Assembly: GCF_014698965.1 (NCBI RefSeq)
Contig: NZ_JACXAE010000099.1
Coordinates: 1 to 64,000, forward strand
Direction of reading: 5' to 3'
Source: Iningainema tapete BLCC-T55
GTDB taxonomy: Bacteria; Cyanobacteriota; Cyanobacteriia; Cyanobacteriales; Nostocaceae
Length of the DNA stretch: 64,000 nucleotides
The translations under genes were made by a program, and so were the position numbers. Below the pieces are notes generated by a model. The model did no database searches. It saw only the letters and a program-made list of their open reading frames with translations, and had not been told where the DNA came from. Shown one piece after another: positions 52,111-60,778 of this stretch. Position 1 is the first letter of the stretch; every line of letters begins with the position of its first letter.

Positions 52111-53028
52111 ATGCATCTTCGCTCCCAAGTTCATCTACAACGATTTGCGTTAGTTGCTGGAACTTTGGTGCTACTGTTACCAATGCTAATCTACGGATGG
52201 TTGTGTTTCCTACGCCCACCGCGAACAGATCAACAGCAAGTGTTGTTTAATGGTATTGTGTATCGACGTGATGCCCGCTCTACACCTCGTCCAATGATGA
52301 TTCATATTGTGACGATTGATTTAACTTCTCCAGGAGTAAAAGTGTTTGTTACTCCTAGTACCTCAAATCAGAGTAATAGTGGCACTATTGCTCGAACTAC
52401 ATCTGAATTTATACAAGAATTTAAGTTACAATTAGCAATTAACGCCAGCTATTTTTTTCCTTTTTCCGAAAAAACTCCTTGGGATTACTACCCTCATAGT
52501 GGTGATTATTCTACTCCGATAGGAGAGTCAATATCTAATAGTCATCGTTATACTAAAGAACCGAAAAAATGGCCTGTGTTATGTATCTCTGCCAGCAATA
52601 TTGCCCAAATTTTAGATAGTGGCAGATGTCCTGAAGGTACAGTTCAAGGTATCACAAGTAATAAGATTTTATTATCTGGTGGTAAGCCACAAGTAGAAAA
52701 ATCTCAATCTCAGCAAGATAAAAAACCCTACTCTCGTGTAGCAGCAGCGATTAATCGTCAGGGTACAATATTGTGGCTAATTGCTGTAGATGGTAAACAA
52801 CCTTTATATAGTGCAGGAATCACAGACTCTGAATTAACTCAAATTGCTAAAGAATTAGGTGCTGATACAGCACTTAACTTGGATGGTGGTGGTTCAACTA
52901 CACTAGTAATGGCAACAATTACAGGCTCAAGAGTGTTAAATGCTCCTATTCATACTAAAATTCCTTTACGGGAACGTCCAGTTGCTAATCACTTAGGATT
53001 TTATGCACTACCTGCTAGTAATCAATGA
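52111..53028 (+). CDS. Phosphodiester glycosidase family (NAGPA-like) exported protein
   Basis: About 305 aa from the ATG at 52111; a TTG 5 codons upstream is possible. One N-terminal membrane anchor (FALVAGTLVLLLPMLIYGWL, about 12-32). The domain of the NAGPA family follows: LAINASYFF, the basic region YSRVAAAINRQGTILWLIAV, GITDSELTQIAKELGAD and NLDGGGSTTLVM. Members remove a glycosyl phosphodiester, for example in wall polymers; the substrate here is unknown. Acts outside the membrane. Confidence 0.88.
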   Translation: MHLRSQVHLQRFALVAGTLVLLLPMLIYGWLCFLRPPRTDQQQVLFNGIVYRRDARSTPRPMMIHIVTIDLTSPGVKVFVTPSTSNQSNSGTIARTTSEFIQEFKLQLAINASYFFPFSEKTPWDYYPHSGDYSTPIGESISNSHRYTKEPKKWPVLCISASNIAQILDSGRCPEGTVQGITSNKILLSGGKPQVEKSQSQQDKKPYSRVAAAINRQGTILWLIAVDGKQPLYSAGITDSELTQIAKELGADTALNLDGGGSTTLVMATITGSRVLNAPIHTKIPLRERPVANHLGFYALPASNQ

Positions 53029-53040
53029 TAACTTATCATG

Positions 53041-53073
53041 AGAAACCCGGTTTCTTGTAGAAACCGGGTTTCT
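53041..53073. repeat. GAAACCCGGTTTC palindrome
   Basis: AGAAACCCGGTTTCTTGTAG followed by AAACCGGGTTTCT forms a strong hairpin after the glycosidase gene. It is the same family as at 15875. Confidence 0.88.
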
Positions 53074-53103
53074 GAAGTAAGCTGTATCTACCGGAGTTAG
53101 CCT

Positions 53104-55695
53104 GTGGCAAACCAATTTCGTAAATCGCGTCGATTTTTAGTGGTTCTTTTTCTAGTAAGTTTTACGTGCAGTTGGTACTTTGGGTTACAAATTTCTGCCA
53201 CTGCTCAAATTCCCAATGCTAGTTACATCGTACAGCAAGGAGTTGAACGTTATCAGGCGGGAGATTTAACAGGGGCAATTGAAGTTTGGGAAACAGCTTT
53301 AAAAAGCTACCAACAAAATAACTCTGCTCAGGCAGCCATTGTTCGAGAAAATTTGGCGCGGGTACATCAACAATTAGGTAAACCATCTCAGGCGATTAGC
53401 TATTGGAATCAAGTTATTGCTTACTATCGGCAAGTGGGAAATTTGCAGCAGGTGGGGCGATCTCTTACTGAACAGGCTCAGGCATATAATAGTTTAGGGC
53501 AGACAAAAAGCGCGATCGCACTTTTATGTAATCCTGACTTTCACAATAATTGCCACACAAATAGTGCATTGCAAATTGCCCGTGCAACTTCTGACTCAAT
53601 CGGTGAAGTCGCCGCTTTGGGAAGTTTGGGTGATGCGATGCGCTTAAGGGGTGATTATGAATCAGCAATCAAAAATCTGGACCCAAGTCTAGCACTTGCG
53701 AAGAAACTTAACAATTCTACTTTGCTCACCTCAGTCTTAAACAGTTTAGGCAATGCCCAGATTAGTCTTGCTTTAGTTAAATATCGTCAGGCAAATTCCG
53801 CTGTACAAAGAGGTGATAGTCAAGAAGCGGAAAAACTGCAAAAACGTGCCAAACTTGAAGATGATCTAGCTCTGTCCTACTTAAGTGAAAGTAGAAAAAT
53901 TGCTCGTAGTCAGAAGGATATGGCTAGTGAGATGCGATCGCTCCTCGCCATTATTCCTATATATTACCGCAACAATGGAATTGATGCAGCCAGTAGCTTG
54001 CAACAGGCAACTAAATTGTTAGACACTTTACCAGATAGTCGAGGAAGAGTGTATGCTACTATAGAATTAGTAAGTTTACTGCAACCAAATAAAATTCTGA
54101 CTCCAACAGAGTGTTTAGCACCGTCAGTGTTACCTCAAGCCGAGTCTCTACTCAATCAAGCCGTATCTGTGGCGCAACGCTTGCAAGATTATCGTGCAGA
54201 ATCCTTTGCATTGGGAGAACTAGGACATATATATGAGTGTCGTAACAAATATCCCCAAGCCTTAGACATTACTAGTAGAGCTAAATTAGCAGCGCAACAA
54301 GACTTAAAAGCACAGGATAGTTTATATCTGTGGGAATGGCAAACTGGACGTATACTCAAAGCACAAGGAAAAACTAGTGAAGCAATTTCTGCCTATGAAC
54401 AGGCAATTAATACCTTAGAAAGCATCCGCAGCGACATCTTAACAGCAAATCGAGACATTCAATTTGATTTTCGCGATACCATTGAACCAATTTATCGGGA
54501 TTTAGTCGCGCTCAGACTTAATAATGAGCAACCAGTGCAAACGGCAAGCAAATCACTTATTTCTAAAAGCAAAGATAACTTTCGTTTCATCCTCAAAACC
54601 ATTGATTCGCTGAAACTGGCAGAATTACAAAACTTTTTTGGCAACGATTGCATCATTACTGCTGTTCCTCAAGCTGTGGATACAACTAGCAATTCCACAA
54701 CAGCTTTCCTCAACACGATTGTTTTGTCAGATAAAACTGCGGTAATATTAAGTCTTCCCAAGGGGGAAAGGAAGCTGAGTTGGATTTCTATCAACCGTCA
54801 AGAACTTGTCAACAAAATTAATGAATTCCGTCGGGGATTGGAAAGATTTCGAGATGATTACGACACAACATTAGCTCAAGAAATTTACAACTGGCTGATT
54901 CGTCCTTTTGCCAAAGACTTGTCTGGGATCAAAACATTAGTGTTTATCCAAGATGGAATTTTGCGCAGTGTACCAATGGCGGCACTTTATGATGGAGAGA
55001 AGAAGCAATATTTGATACAGCAGTATGCGATCGCCACAACACCCAGCCTCAACCTGACAGACACTCGTCCATTGAATCAAGAACGATTGCGAGTACTGGC
55101 ATTAGGTTTAAGTCAAGCTGCAACTGTTGACGGTAAAACATTTCCCCCACTATCTAATGTTGACCAAGAAATTACTGAAGTTACGCAAAAGATGAAAGGT
55201 AAAAAGTTACTTAATCATGAGTTTACTATCTCCGGCTTAAAGAAAGAACTGTCTCAAACAGTTTACCCAGTTATCCACATTGCCACTCATGGCGAGTTTG
55301 GCAGTGAGCCGCAAGATACTTTTATTGTTACAGGTAATAACGAGAAACTTACCTTTACAGAACTAGAACGACAAATTCGTAGCGTTACCCGCAGTCAACT
55401 GGAATTATTAACTCTAACTGCCTGCGAAACAGCAGTGGGAGACGAGCGCTCTACACTTGGATTAGCAGGTGTTGCTGTACAGGCAGGCGCAAGAAGTGCT
55501 TTGGCATCTCTTTGGGCGATTAACGATGCTTCAACTGTACAAATTGTCACTGATTTCTACAGCAAATTGTTGAGTGAGCGCAACGTAACTAAAGCACAAG
55601 CATTGCAAGCTGCGCAAACAGCACTGATTGAGGATAAGCAGTATTCTCATCCTTATTATTGGTCTGGTTTTATTTTAATTGGGAATTGGCTGTAG
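53104..55695 (+). CDS. Exported TPR-CHAT protein (putative caspase-like peptidase)
   Basis: 863 aa from a GTG start. A signal peptide (RRFLVVLFLVSFTCSWYFGL, cleavage near ISATAQ) is followed by TPR units (about 45-450; for example YQAGDLTGAIEVWETAL). The CHAT domain fills about 600-863. Its catalytic His is in HIATHGEF and the Cys in LTACETAVG, as in caspase-like peptidases of clan CD. The end, GLAGVAVQAGARSALASLWA, is the usual CHAT tail. Probably acts outside the cytoplasm on unknown proteins. A decayed CHAT gene lies at 46575. Confidence 0.93.
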   Translation: MANQFRKSRRFLVVLFLVSFTCSWYFGLQISATAQIPNASYIVQQGVERYQAGDLTGAIEVWETALKSYQQNNSAQAAIVRENLARVHQQLGKPSQAISYWNQVIAYYRQVGNLQQVGRSLTEQAQAYNSLGQTKSAIALLCNPDFHNNCHTNSALQIARATSDSIGEVAALGSLGDAMRLRGDYESAIKNLDPSLALAKKLNNSTLLTSVLNSLGNAQISLALVKYRQANSAVQRGDSQEAEKLQKRAKLEDDLALSYLSESRKIARSQKDMASEMRSLLAIIPIYYRNNGIDAASSLQQATKLLDTLPDSRGRVYATIELVSLLQPNKILTPTECLAPSVLPQAESLLNQAVSVAQRLQDYRAESFALGELGHIYECRNKYPQALDITSRAKLAAQQDLKAQDSLYLWEWQTGRILKAQGKTSEAISAYEQAINTLESIRSDILTANRDIQFDFRDTIEPIYRDLVALRLNNEQPVQTASKSLISKSKDNFRFILKTIDSLKLAELQNFFGNDCIITAVPQAVDTTSNSTTAFLNTIVLSDKTAVILSLPKGERKLSWISINRQELVNKINEFRRGLERFRDDYDTTLAQEIYNWLIRPFAKDLSGIKTLVFIQDGILRSVPMAALYDGEKKQYLIQQYAIATTPSLNLTDTRPLNQERLRVLALGLSQAATVDGKTFPPLSNVDQEITEVTQKMKGKKLLNHEFTISGLKKELSQTVYPVIHIATHGEFGSEPQDTFIVTGNNEKLTFTELERQIRSVTRSQLELLTLTACETAVGDERSTLGLAGVAVQAGARSALASLWAINDASTVQIVTDFYSKLLSERNVTKAQALQAAQTALIEDKQYSHPYYWSGFILIGNWL

Positions 55696-55701
55696 AATAG
55701 C

Positions 55702-55760
55702 CTCACGCAAAGGCGCAAAGACGCAAAAGTTTTATTAGCGCCTTTGCGTCTTTGCGTGAG
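55702..55760 (+). terminator. Inverted repeat after the CHAT gene
   Basis: CTCACGCAAAGGCGCAAAGA and its inverted counterpart ending CTTTGCGTGAG enclose a T-rich loop, 7 bases after the stop. A likely terminator made of a dispersed GCGTCTTTGCG element. Confidence 0.75.
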
Positions 55761-55956
55761 ATTCAATTTCTGACATAGCTGCTAAACTCAAAAATCGCGA
55801 TCGCGCTTTTGGGGTTGCTTGTACATTTGGAGAGCGTATACAATCTGGGTTATTTAATTCTTCCGCTATCCGCCTAGAACTGAAGTACATGGCGAGCGTG
55901 TCTGGAATGAAATTGCCCTCCTATACAATATACATCTACAGAAATATTCTTGAGTT

Positions 55957-56127
55957 ATGCAATGCTTTCTAAATTTTTTGTCCATTTAGTTTTGTGAATT
56001 TTAGATATATCTGCCCTGGGGTTTTGCCAGGTTCAAAAGTGCCATTTGTTTGGAAGATGAAAATAAATGGCACTTTTGAAGCCTAGCTTTGAATACCGAA
56101 GGTTAAGAGGTAATTACACAAATACAA
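55957..56127. repeat. 3' flank of RTX gene 1, duplicated at 57820-57980
   Basis: The block from CTAAATTTTTTGTC to ACACAAATACAAA recurs downstream of the ghost copy. It contains a perfect 14-bp hairpin, CAAAAGTGCCATTT (56034-56047) with AAATGGCACTTTTG (56065-56078), which serves as terminator of the RTX gene on the minus strand. Confidence 0.85.
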
Positions 56128-56644
56128 AAGAGCCTGATAAGCTGGTATCTGGACCTGAAACTAAAAGTCTGGCGCCGGATGATAGGTCAAACTGCACAAT
56201 AGCAATTAGCTCTGGAACGATCTCTCTGGCAAATGTTCCTCCTCCGGACAAAAATATTGCTGTACCTGATGGTAAGCCCGCAGGAGAAAAACCTATAGTA
56301 TAGTCATTCCCTGAACCAGCAACCTCAATTGTATCCTGCCCAATTCTAAAGTCAGTAATTAGAGCGTAGTCGCCAGTTCCCGAACTAAAAGGATTGCCGT
56401 CATTGTAAAAAACGGTTCGACTTCCGTTTACTATTCCCCCCAAGACGAATGTATCGCTACCAGCACCCCCAGTCAACGTATCAATCTCGCCACTGCCAAA
56501 GCCTGATACAATATTAACACCTATTAGGGTGTCATTGCCCTCAAGTCCTAATAGCGTATCATTGCCTCCAAGTCCTAATAGCGTATCATTTTGTGAAGTA
56601 CCGGAGAGATTATTGTTTCCGTTTGTACCTATTATGGTTGCCAT
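56114..56644 (-). CDS. RTX-type calcium-binding protein 1
   Basis: 176 aa. N-terminal GGxGxDxhx nonapeptides (LLGLGGNDTLLGLEGNDTLI, then LTGGAGSDTFVLGG, about residues 24-70) bind calcium in a parallel beta-roll. The rest (DYALITDFRIGQDTIEVAGS and onward) is the domain usual after such repeats in cyanobacteria. No N-terminal signal, as expected for type I secretion via a C-terminal signal. Probably extracellular. Its flanks are duplicated around 57820-58160. Confidence 0.9.
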   Translation of the reverse strand: MATIIGTNGNNNLSGTSQNDTLLGLGGNDTLLGLEGNDTLIGVNIVSGFGSGEIDTLTGGAGSDTFVLGGIVNGSRTVFYNDGNPFSSGTGDYALITDFRIGQDTIEVAGSGNDYTIGFSPAGLPSGTAIFLSGGGTFAREIVPELIAIVQFDLSSGARLLVSGPDTSLSGSFVFV

Positions 56645-56659
56645 AGTTTTTACCTCTGA

Positions 56660-56850
56660 AGAGTGAGCGTCAAACCCAGGGGATTGTTAAACTTATCAAT
56701 TCTTATCAATAGTTGAAAATCCACTTGAGCTAGACAAGTCAATCCTATGCTCCAAATGGGATTTAAATACTACACAAAAGTGCAAATTTTTTTTGAATTT
56801 ATGGTAATAATTATCCTTGACACAAAGTTGAATGGAGTGCTGTTACTCTC
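56660..56850. repeat. 5' flank of RTX gene 1, duplicated at 57985-58160
   Basis: The promoter-side region, with TCAATAGTTGAAAATCCACT and AAAAGTGCAAA, recurs next to the ghost at 57985-58160. It should hold the promoter of RTX gene 1. Confidence 0.8.
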
Positions 56851-57236
56851 AATCTCCATCTTTGTTGTTGACGCTTGAAACACAAGTAAAATCGTTGTTT
56901 TATGTGGTGATCGCGCTTTATAGGAGTACCTCTGACCGACTTAGTTGAGAGTTGATTTACAATTCTAATTTACAATTAATAGCACTTTTGTGCAATCAGT
57001 TTATTTTATTTTAGCTAGATAAAATTAAATTGATTGCTGTGCGGTCATAGATCTAATGAAATAACCATGAATAAAATATCTCATTTTTTTAATACCTAGC
57101 AAAAATTATTTTTTGTTTGTGTAGAGAAGTGATTAATCGCGTCTCTACTCGACTGGTTAATTTGCTGTTTGCAGTTGAGATGGGTGGGATTGTTAGGTTG
57201 TATTGGTGCGATCGCATATTTTCAGAAAGACTACTT
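56851..57236. other. Non-coding region between the two RTX genes
   Basis: AT-rich, with no gene seen. It includes a partial GCGTCTCTACT element (57138-57151) related to the palindrome family and one HIP1 octamer (57208). Confidence 0.5.
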
Positions 57237-57270
57237 ACCCCCCAGATTGCGATTTGCATGGGGGGTTTTG
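57237..57270. terminator. Hairpin after RTX gene 2
   Basis: ACCCCCCAGATTGCG and its partner GGGGGGTTTT form a GC stem, 9 bases from the stop of the gene at 57279 on the minus strand. The T-run favours the plus strand. Confidence 0.6.
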
Positions 57271-57278
57271 TGTAAACC

Positions 57279-57761
57279 TTAGGCAGCTACAAAAAAGTCT
57301 GCGGTTCTGATGACATCAGTGCTATCTTGTACTACACCGATTAAGTCATTACCGAAGTAAATCCCTGTATCTAAAGCAGAAGATCCAATCAAGTTTTGAC
57401 TACTAATAGTGTAGAAATTAATACTTCCAGAAACTTGAATGCGATCAATTCCAGGCTGCCAGTCGGTAATTGCAGCGTAGCCTGAACCTGTGTAGAAAAT
57501 ACCCGAGTTATCACCCAAGACGAAAATATCGGAACCAGCATTACCCACTAAGGTGTCAAATTCTATGCTACCACCACCAGCACCAATCAAGATATCGTCA
57601 CCAGCACCACCAAACAAGGTATCGTCGCCAGTACCACCCCTCAAGATGTCGTTACCAGCACCACCACTCAATGAGTCGTTGCCAGCAAAACCATTAATAG
57701 TATCGTCTTCAGAGCTGCCGAAAATAACGTCACTGCCATTAGTACCGTTGTATATAGCCAT
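57279..57761 (-). CDS. RTX-type calcium-binding protein 2
   Basis: 160 aa. Nonapeptides run through about residues 18-70 (INGFAGNDSLSGGAGNDILR, then GGTGDDTLFGGAGDDILIGA), better preserved than in protein 1. Then FDTLVGNAGSDIFVLGD and a C-terminal domain (AAITDWQPGIDRIQVSGSIN). The two proteins share architecture but are only moderately alike. Secreted without a signal peptide by type I secretion, most likely. Binds calcium outside the cell. Confidence 0.9.
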   Translation of the reverse strand: MAIYNGTNGSDVIFGSSEDDTINGFAGNDSLSGGAGNDILRGGTGDDTLFGGAGDDILIGAGGGSIEFDTLVGNAGSDIFVLGDNSGIFYTGSGYAAITDWQPGIDRIQVSGSINFYTISSQNLIGSSALDTGIYFGNDLIGVVQDSTDVIRTADFFVAA

Positions 57762-57819
57762 GTGAAATTTCTCCTATGTTCAACGAAAAGTTTGATTTTT
57801 GCGTCATAATCACAAACTA

Positions 57820-58160
57820 AATTTTTTGTCAATTTAGTTTTGTGAATTTTAGATACATTTGCCTTGGAGTTTTGCTTGGTTCAGAAGTGCAATTTGTCTG
57901 GAAGATGAAAATAAATGGCACTTTTGAAACCTAACCTTGAAGACCCAAGGTTAAGAGGTGATGACACAAATACAAATTGAGTCAAGTTAACGGGATTGTT
58001 AAGCCTATCGATTCTCATCAATAGTTGAAAATCCACTTAAACTAAACAAGTCAATACTATGATCCCAATGAAATTTAAATACTATCCAAAAGTGCAAAGT
58101 TTTTTGAATTTATCATGCTAATTGTACTTGACAAAAAGTAGACAAAGTGTTGCTCGCAAA
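57820..58160. repeat. Ghost copy of an RTX gene: both flanks, no gene body
   Basis: 57820-57980 matches the 3' flank of RTX gene 1, including the last few codons (encoding FVFV), and 57985-58160 matches its 5' flank. In gene 1 these flanks are 530 bases apart and hold the gene. Here they are adjacent. A duplicate has lost its whole coding body. Confidence 0.8.
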
Positions 58161-58588
58161 TTAAACTTAAAGCGCTGATTTTGTTTAGTTATTGTCATCA
58201 GTTGCGGTTTTCTTGGACACTACAAATATGTCAAGAGTGCAAAGACGATTTGGGTTACAAATTAGTGCAATTTGTCAGAAATACTTCTGCCCTATCGACC
58301 GACTGTATTTTTATTTGTCTATATATAAATTCATTTTTTGTAAATAAAAATTTGTATTCATAATTACTAGTTCGCGATCGCAAACTGTAATTATGCAACT
58401 TGTGTAAAAAATATGGCGTGGGCACGAAGAGTACAGAACATTAAGGCGCTAATTTTGATCAACTTTTGTCTAACGTAGTGATTTATTAATTAATACAATG
58501 TAGTAACAATTTGCCCGTAACTATTCTACCTATGCCTAACATCTAACTGTAGATTTGGTGGCGATCGCCTATCAAGATCCTGAGCCTG
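58161..58588. other. Non-coding region between the ghost and the subtilase
   Basis: AT-rich, without a convincing frame. A 60-codon plus-strand frame (58181-58363) looks random. One HIP1 octamer is near 58560. Confidence 0.45.
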
Positions 58589-60457
58589 TTACGCTGCACC
58601 AGATCCTATTGCCAATGCTCGTCGGACTGCTGCATCAGCATTGACAAAACCGCTACCATATACTGTATCGTATCCTGTTGCGCCTAAGTCATAAGCTGTC
58701 TGTGACAAAATTTGTTTAACTTGAGTAGCACTGAGGTTAGGATTGGCACTTAAAACTAAGGAGGCGACACCGGTTACATTTGGAGTAGCTGCGGAAGTTC
58801 CATTAAAGCCGTCAATACTAGGGTAATAGTCAAACACCGTTGCACCTGTTGATGAGCGATAAGCCCTAGTGCTAACTACTTCTGATGGTCCCATCAACGT
58901 TAAACCAGATCCATACTGGGAGTAAGGAATTCGTTGACCTGGTGTGGTAGTATAACCGTAGTCATCTGTGGCTCCCCAAGAAGCACCTACGGCAATCACA
59001 TTACTGTATAACCCTGCTAGTGTTGCAGGATAGATCATACGATTCACACCTGCATTACCTGCGGCAATCAAAAACAGGACGTTGGGATTATTAGCAACAA
59101 GTCGCTCTAATTCAGGATTAAAACCAGTTTGACCAAATGTGTTGAAATCAGTCAAACCCAAACTCATATTAATTATCAGGCGCTGTCCGTTTTGGTTAGC
59201 CTCGGCAATCAACTCTCGTGTGGCTTGAGCTAAAGTTAGATCGTTTGTGTCACCACCCAAAGCATCAATGTTAAAAACAGGAGAATTCCAATTGATGCCA
59301 CTCATCCCATTGCCATTGTTGCTGATGGCGGCAATAATGCCTTGAACAGCAGTACCATGGGAGGGTTTAACGTTACTGGTGGACTCATCAATGTAGTTGT
59401 TAGGTAAAATAGTTGCAGTTCTTAAATCATCGTGAATATAACCGAATCTATCAATTGCCAAGCCTGTGTCTTGAATTCCCAGCAACACATTATTTGAGCC
59501 AGTCGTGAACCGCCAAGCATTGTGAACCCCCATCATGTGCAGGTTCCATTGTCGCCCAAATAACGGATCGTTTGGTATGACTGATAAATTAAGCGTAGTG
59601 TCAGCAAACTGAATCTGATCGATTCCTTCAAAAAGAATTTGACTGCCGTCATTTAAAGTGATAGCGTCAAATATACGAGTTCCATTACCAGTGTTGTAAG
59701 GTAATCCGCCTAAGGAATTAGCTGCACTATTAAATGTGACTGTACTGGAGTTAATATTGGACAGATTTAGCACATCTCGCGCTCCTGTACCAAAGTCCAC
59801 ATTACCATTACCAGAAATTACTGTGAGATTAAAGCCTGATTGAAATGTAAATGCATTTGCATCTAGGGTTCCCGATACGATACGTGTATTGTTAACTATA
59901 GGTGTGGCTGACAGTCCCAAACGGTAGGTAGTAGAGCTAGTACTGTATTGATAAACCCTTACGTAGTAAGTTCCTGCTGCCAAAGTACCGTCTATAGTCT
60001 CATATTTATTACCACTATTGTCAGAGAGACTAATACGTGTCCCGAATGCATCCAACAACTCTACATCTGCATCCGCACTCAAACCATTTAAGGACAAGTT
60101 GAAGCTGCTGTAACTTGGTAAGTAAAAGCTGTATATATCAATGGGATCGGTATAATAGCTAACAAAGTCAGTGACAGTCTGGAGACTAGTCAAGTTGCCA
60201 ATATTATATGCAGTGCTGAAGACACTACCAGGATCTGTTGCAACCAGGGGGCTATATTCTAGTGAAGATGGGCTATCAGTAGCATCAATGAAGCTGCTAA
60301 TTTGCAGAAAGTCGCCATAATCGGCACTCGAACCAGAAAATTCTCTAATTGGCAGTAGTTCGTCATTTATTCCTTTTCCTGACGAGAATCCTGTTAATGA
60401 GTAATCCAGATTTGTAATTAGGTTCGATTGTCTTTCCAAATTAGAATAGTCTAACAT
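58589..60457 (-). CDS. Subtilisin-like serine peptidase with PPC-type domain
   Basis: 622 aa. No classical signal peptide. Residues ~75-185 form a pre-peptidase (PPC-like) beta domain (YSFYLPSYSSFNLSLNGLSA; GTLAAGTYYVRVYQ). About 200-300 is a calcium-binding/RTX-linked domain (ILFEGIDQIQFADTTL). From ~310 is the S8 peptidase: Asp in LLGIQDTGLAID, His in PSHGTAVQGIIAA, Asn in LIAAGNAGV and Ser in NGTSAATPNVTGVASL. The triad is complete. Such cyanobacterial subtilases are exported, often calcium-dependent; the RTX neighbours fit. It is divergent from the adhesin gene. Confidence 0.92.
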   Translation of the reverse strand: MLDYSNLERQSNLITNLDYSLTGFSSGKGINDELLPIREFSGSSADYGDFLQISSFIDATDSPSSLEYSPLVATDPGSVFSTAYNIGNLTSLQTVTDFVSYYTDPIDIYSFYLPSYSSFNLSLNGLSADADVELLDAFGTRISLSDNSGNKYETIDGTLAAGTYYVRVYQYSTSSTTYRLGLSATPIVNNTRIVSGTLDANAFTFQSGFNLTVISGNGNVDFGTGARDVLNLSNINSSTVTFNSAANSLGGLPYNTGNGTRIFDAITLNDGSQILFEGIDQIQFADTTLNLSVIPNDPLFGRQWNLHMMGVHNAWRFTTGSNNVLLGIQDTGLAIDRFGYIHDDLRTATILPNNYIDESTSNVKPSHGTAVQGIIAAISNNGNGMSGINWNSPVFNIDALGGDTNDLTLAQATRELIAEANQNGQRLIINMSLGLTDFNTFGQTGFNPELERLVANNPNVLFLIAAGNAGVNRMIYPATLAGLYSNVIAVGASWGATDDYGYTTTPGQRIPYSQYGSGLTLMGPSEVVSTRAYRSSTGATVFDYYPSIDGFNGTSAATPNVTGVASLVLSANPNLSATQVKQILSQTAYDLGATGYDTVYGSGFVNADAAVRRALAIGSGAA

Positions 60458-60778
60458 CTGCTTTTTCCTCGCTAGAGTTGCAATATTTATGTAAGTGAAT
60501 TTAGAAAATGTATTTTTTAATCAAATAAATGGTTTTTTCAATGTGATGAATTACTAAAAAATAGTCTCAGACCAAGACTAATTTTTACATTGAGTACTCT
60601 TAATTAATTGCTCTTTAATTAACACAATAAAAAGTGGCTCAAAGAATTTGTTACCCTTTTGTGTCAATTCAATTGCTTCTTTAGGAAAAACTAATTGCAC
60701 AAAAGTGCAATATTAAATTTTCGCTAAAAAGAGAAAATATTATTGTTATATAATGCATTTTGATAGAAAAATTCAGGT
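60458..60778. promoter_or_regulatory. Divergent intergenic region between subtilase and adhesin genes
   Basis: 320 AT-rich bases hold both promoters. AAAAGTGCAATA-type sequence (60700-60711) also occurs in the RTX upstream regions (AAAAGTGCAAA), so a common regulator for the cluster is possible but unproven. Confidence 0.45.

Noticed and set aside
53104-55695. Part of a multi-gene CHAT-based defence system
   Set aside because: It has a signal peptide and no defence-type neighbours; CHAT-TPR exported proteins are common in cyanobacteria.
58181-58363. 60-codon plus-strand frame near the ghost RTX copy
   Set aside because: AT-rich region, no start signal, random composition.
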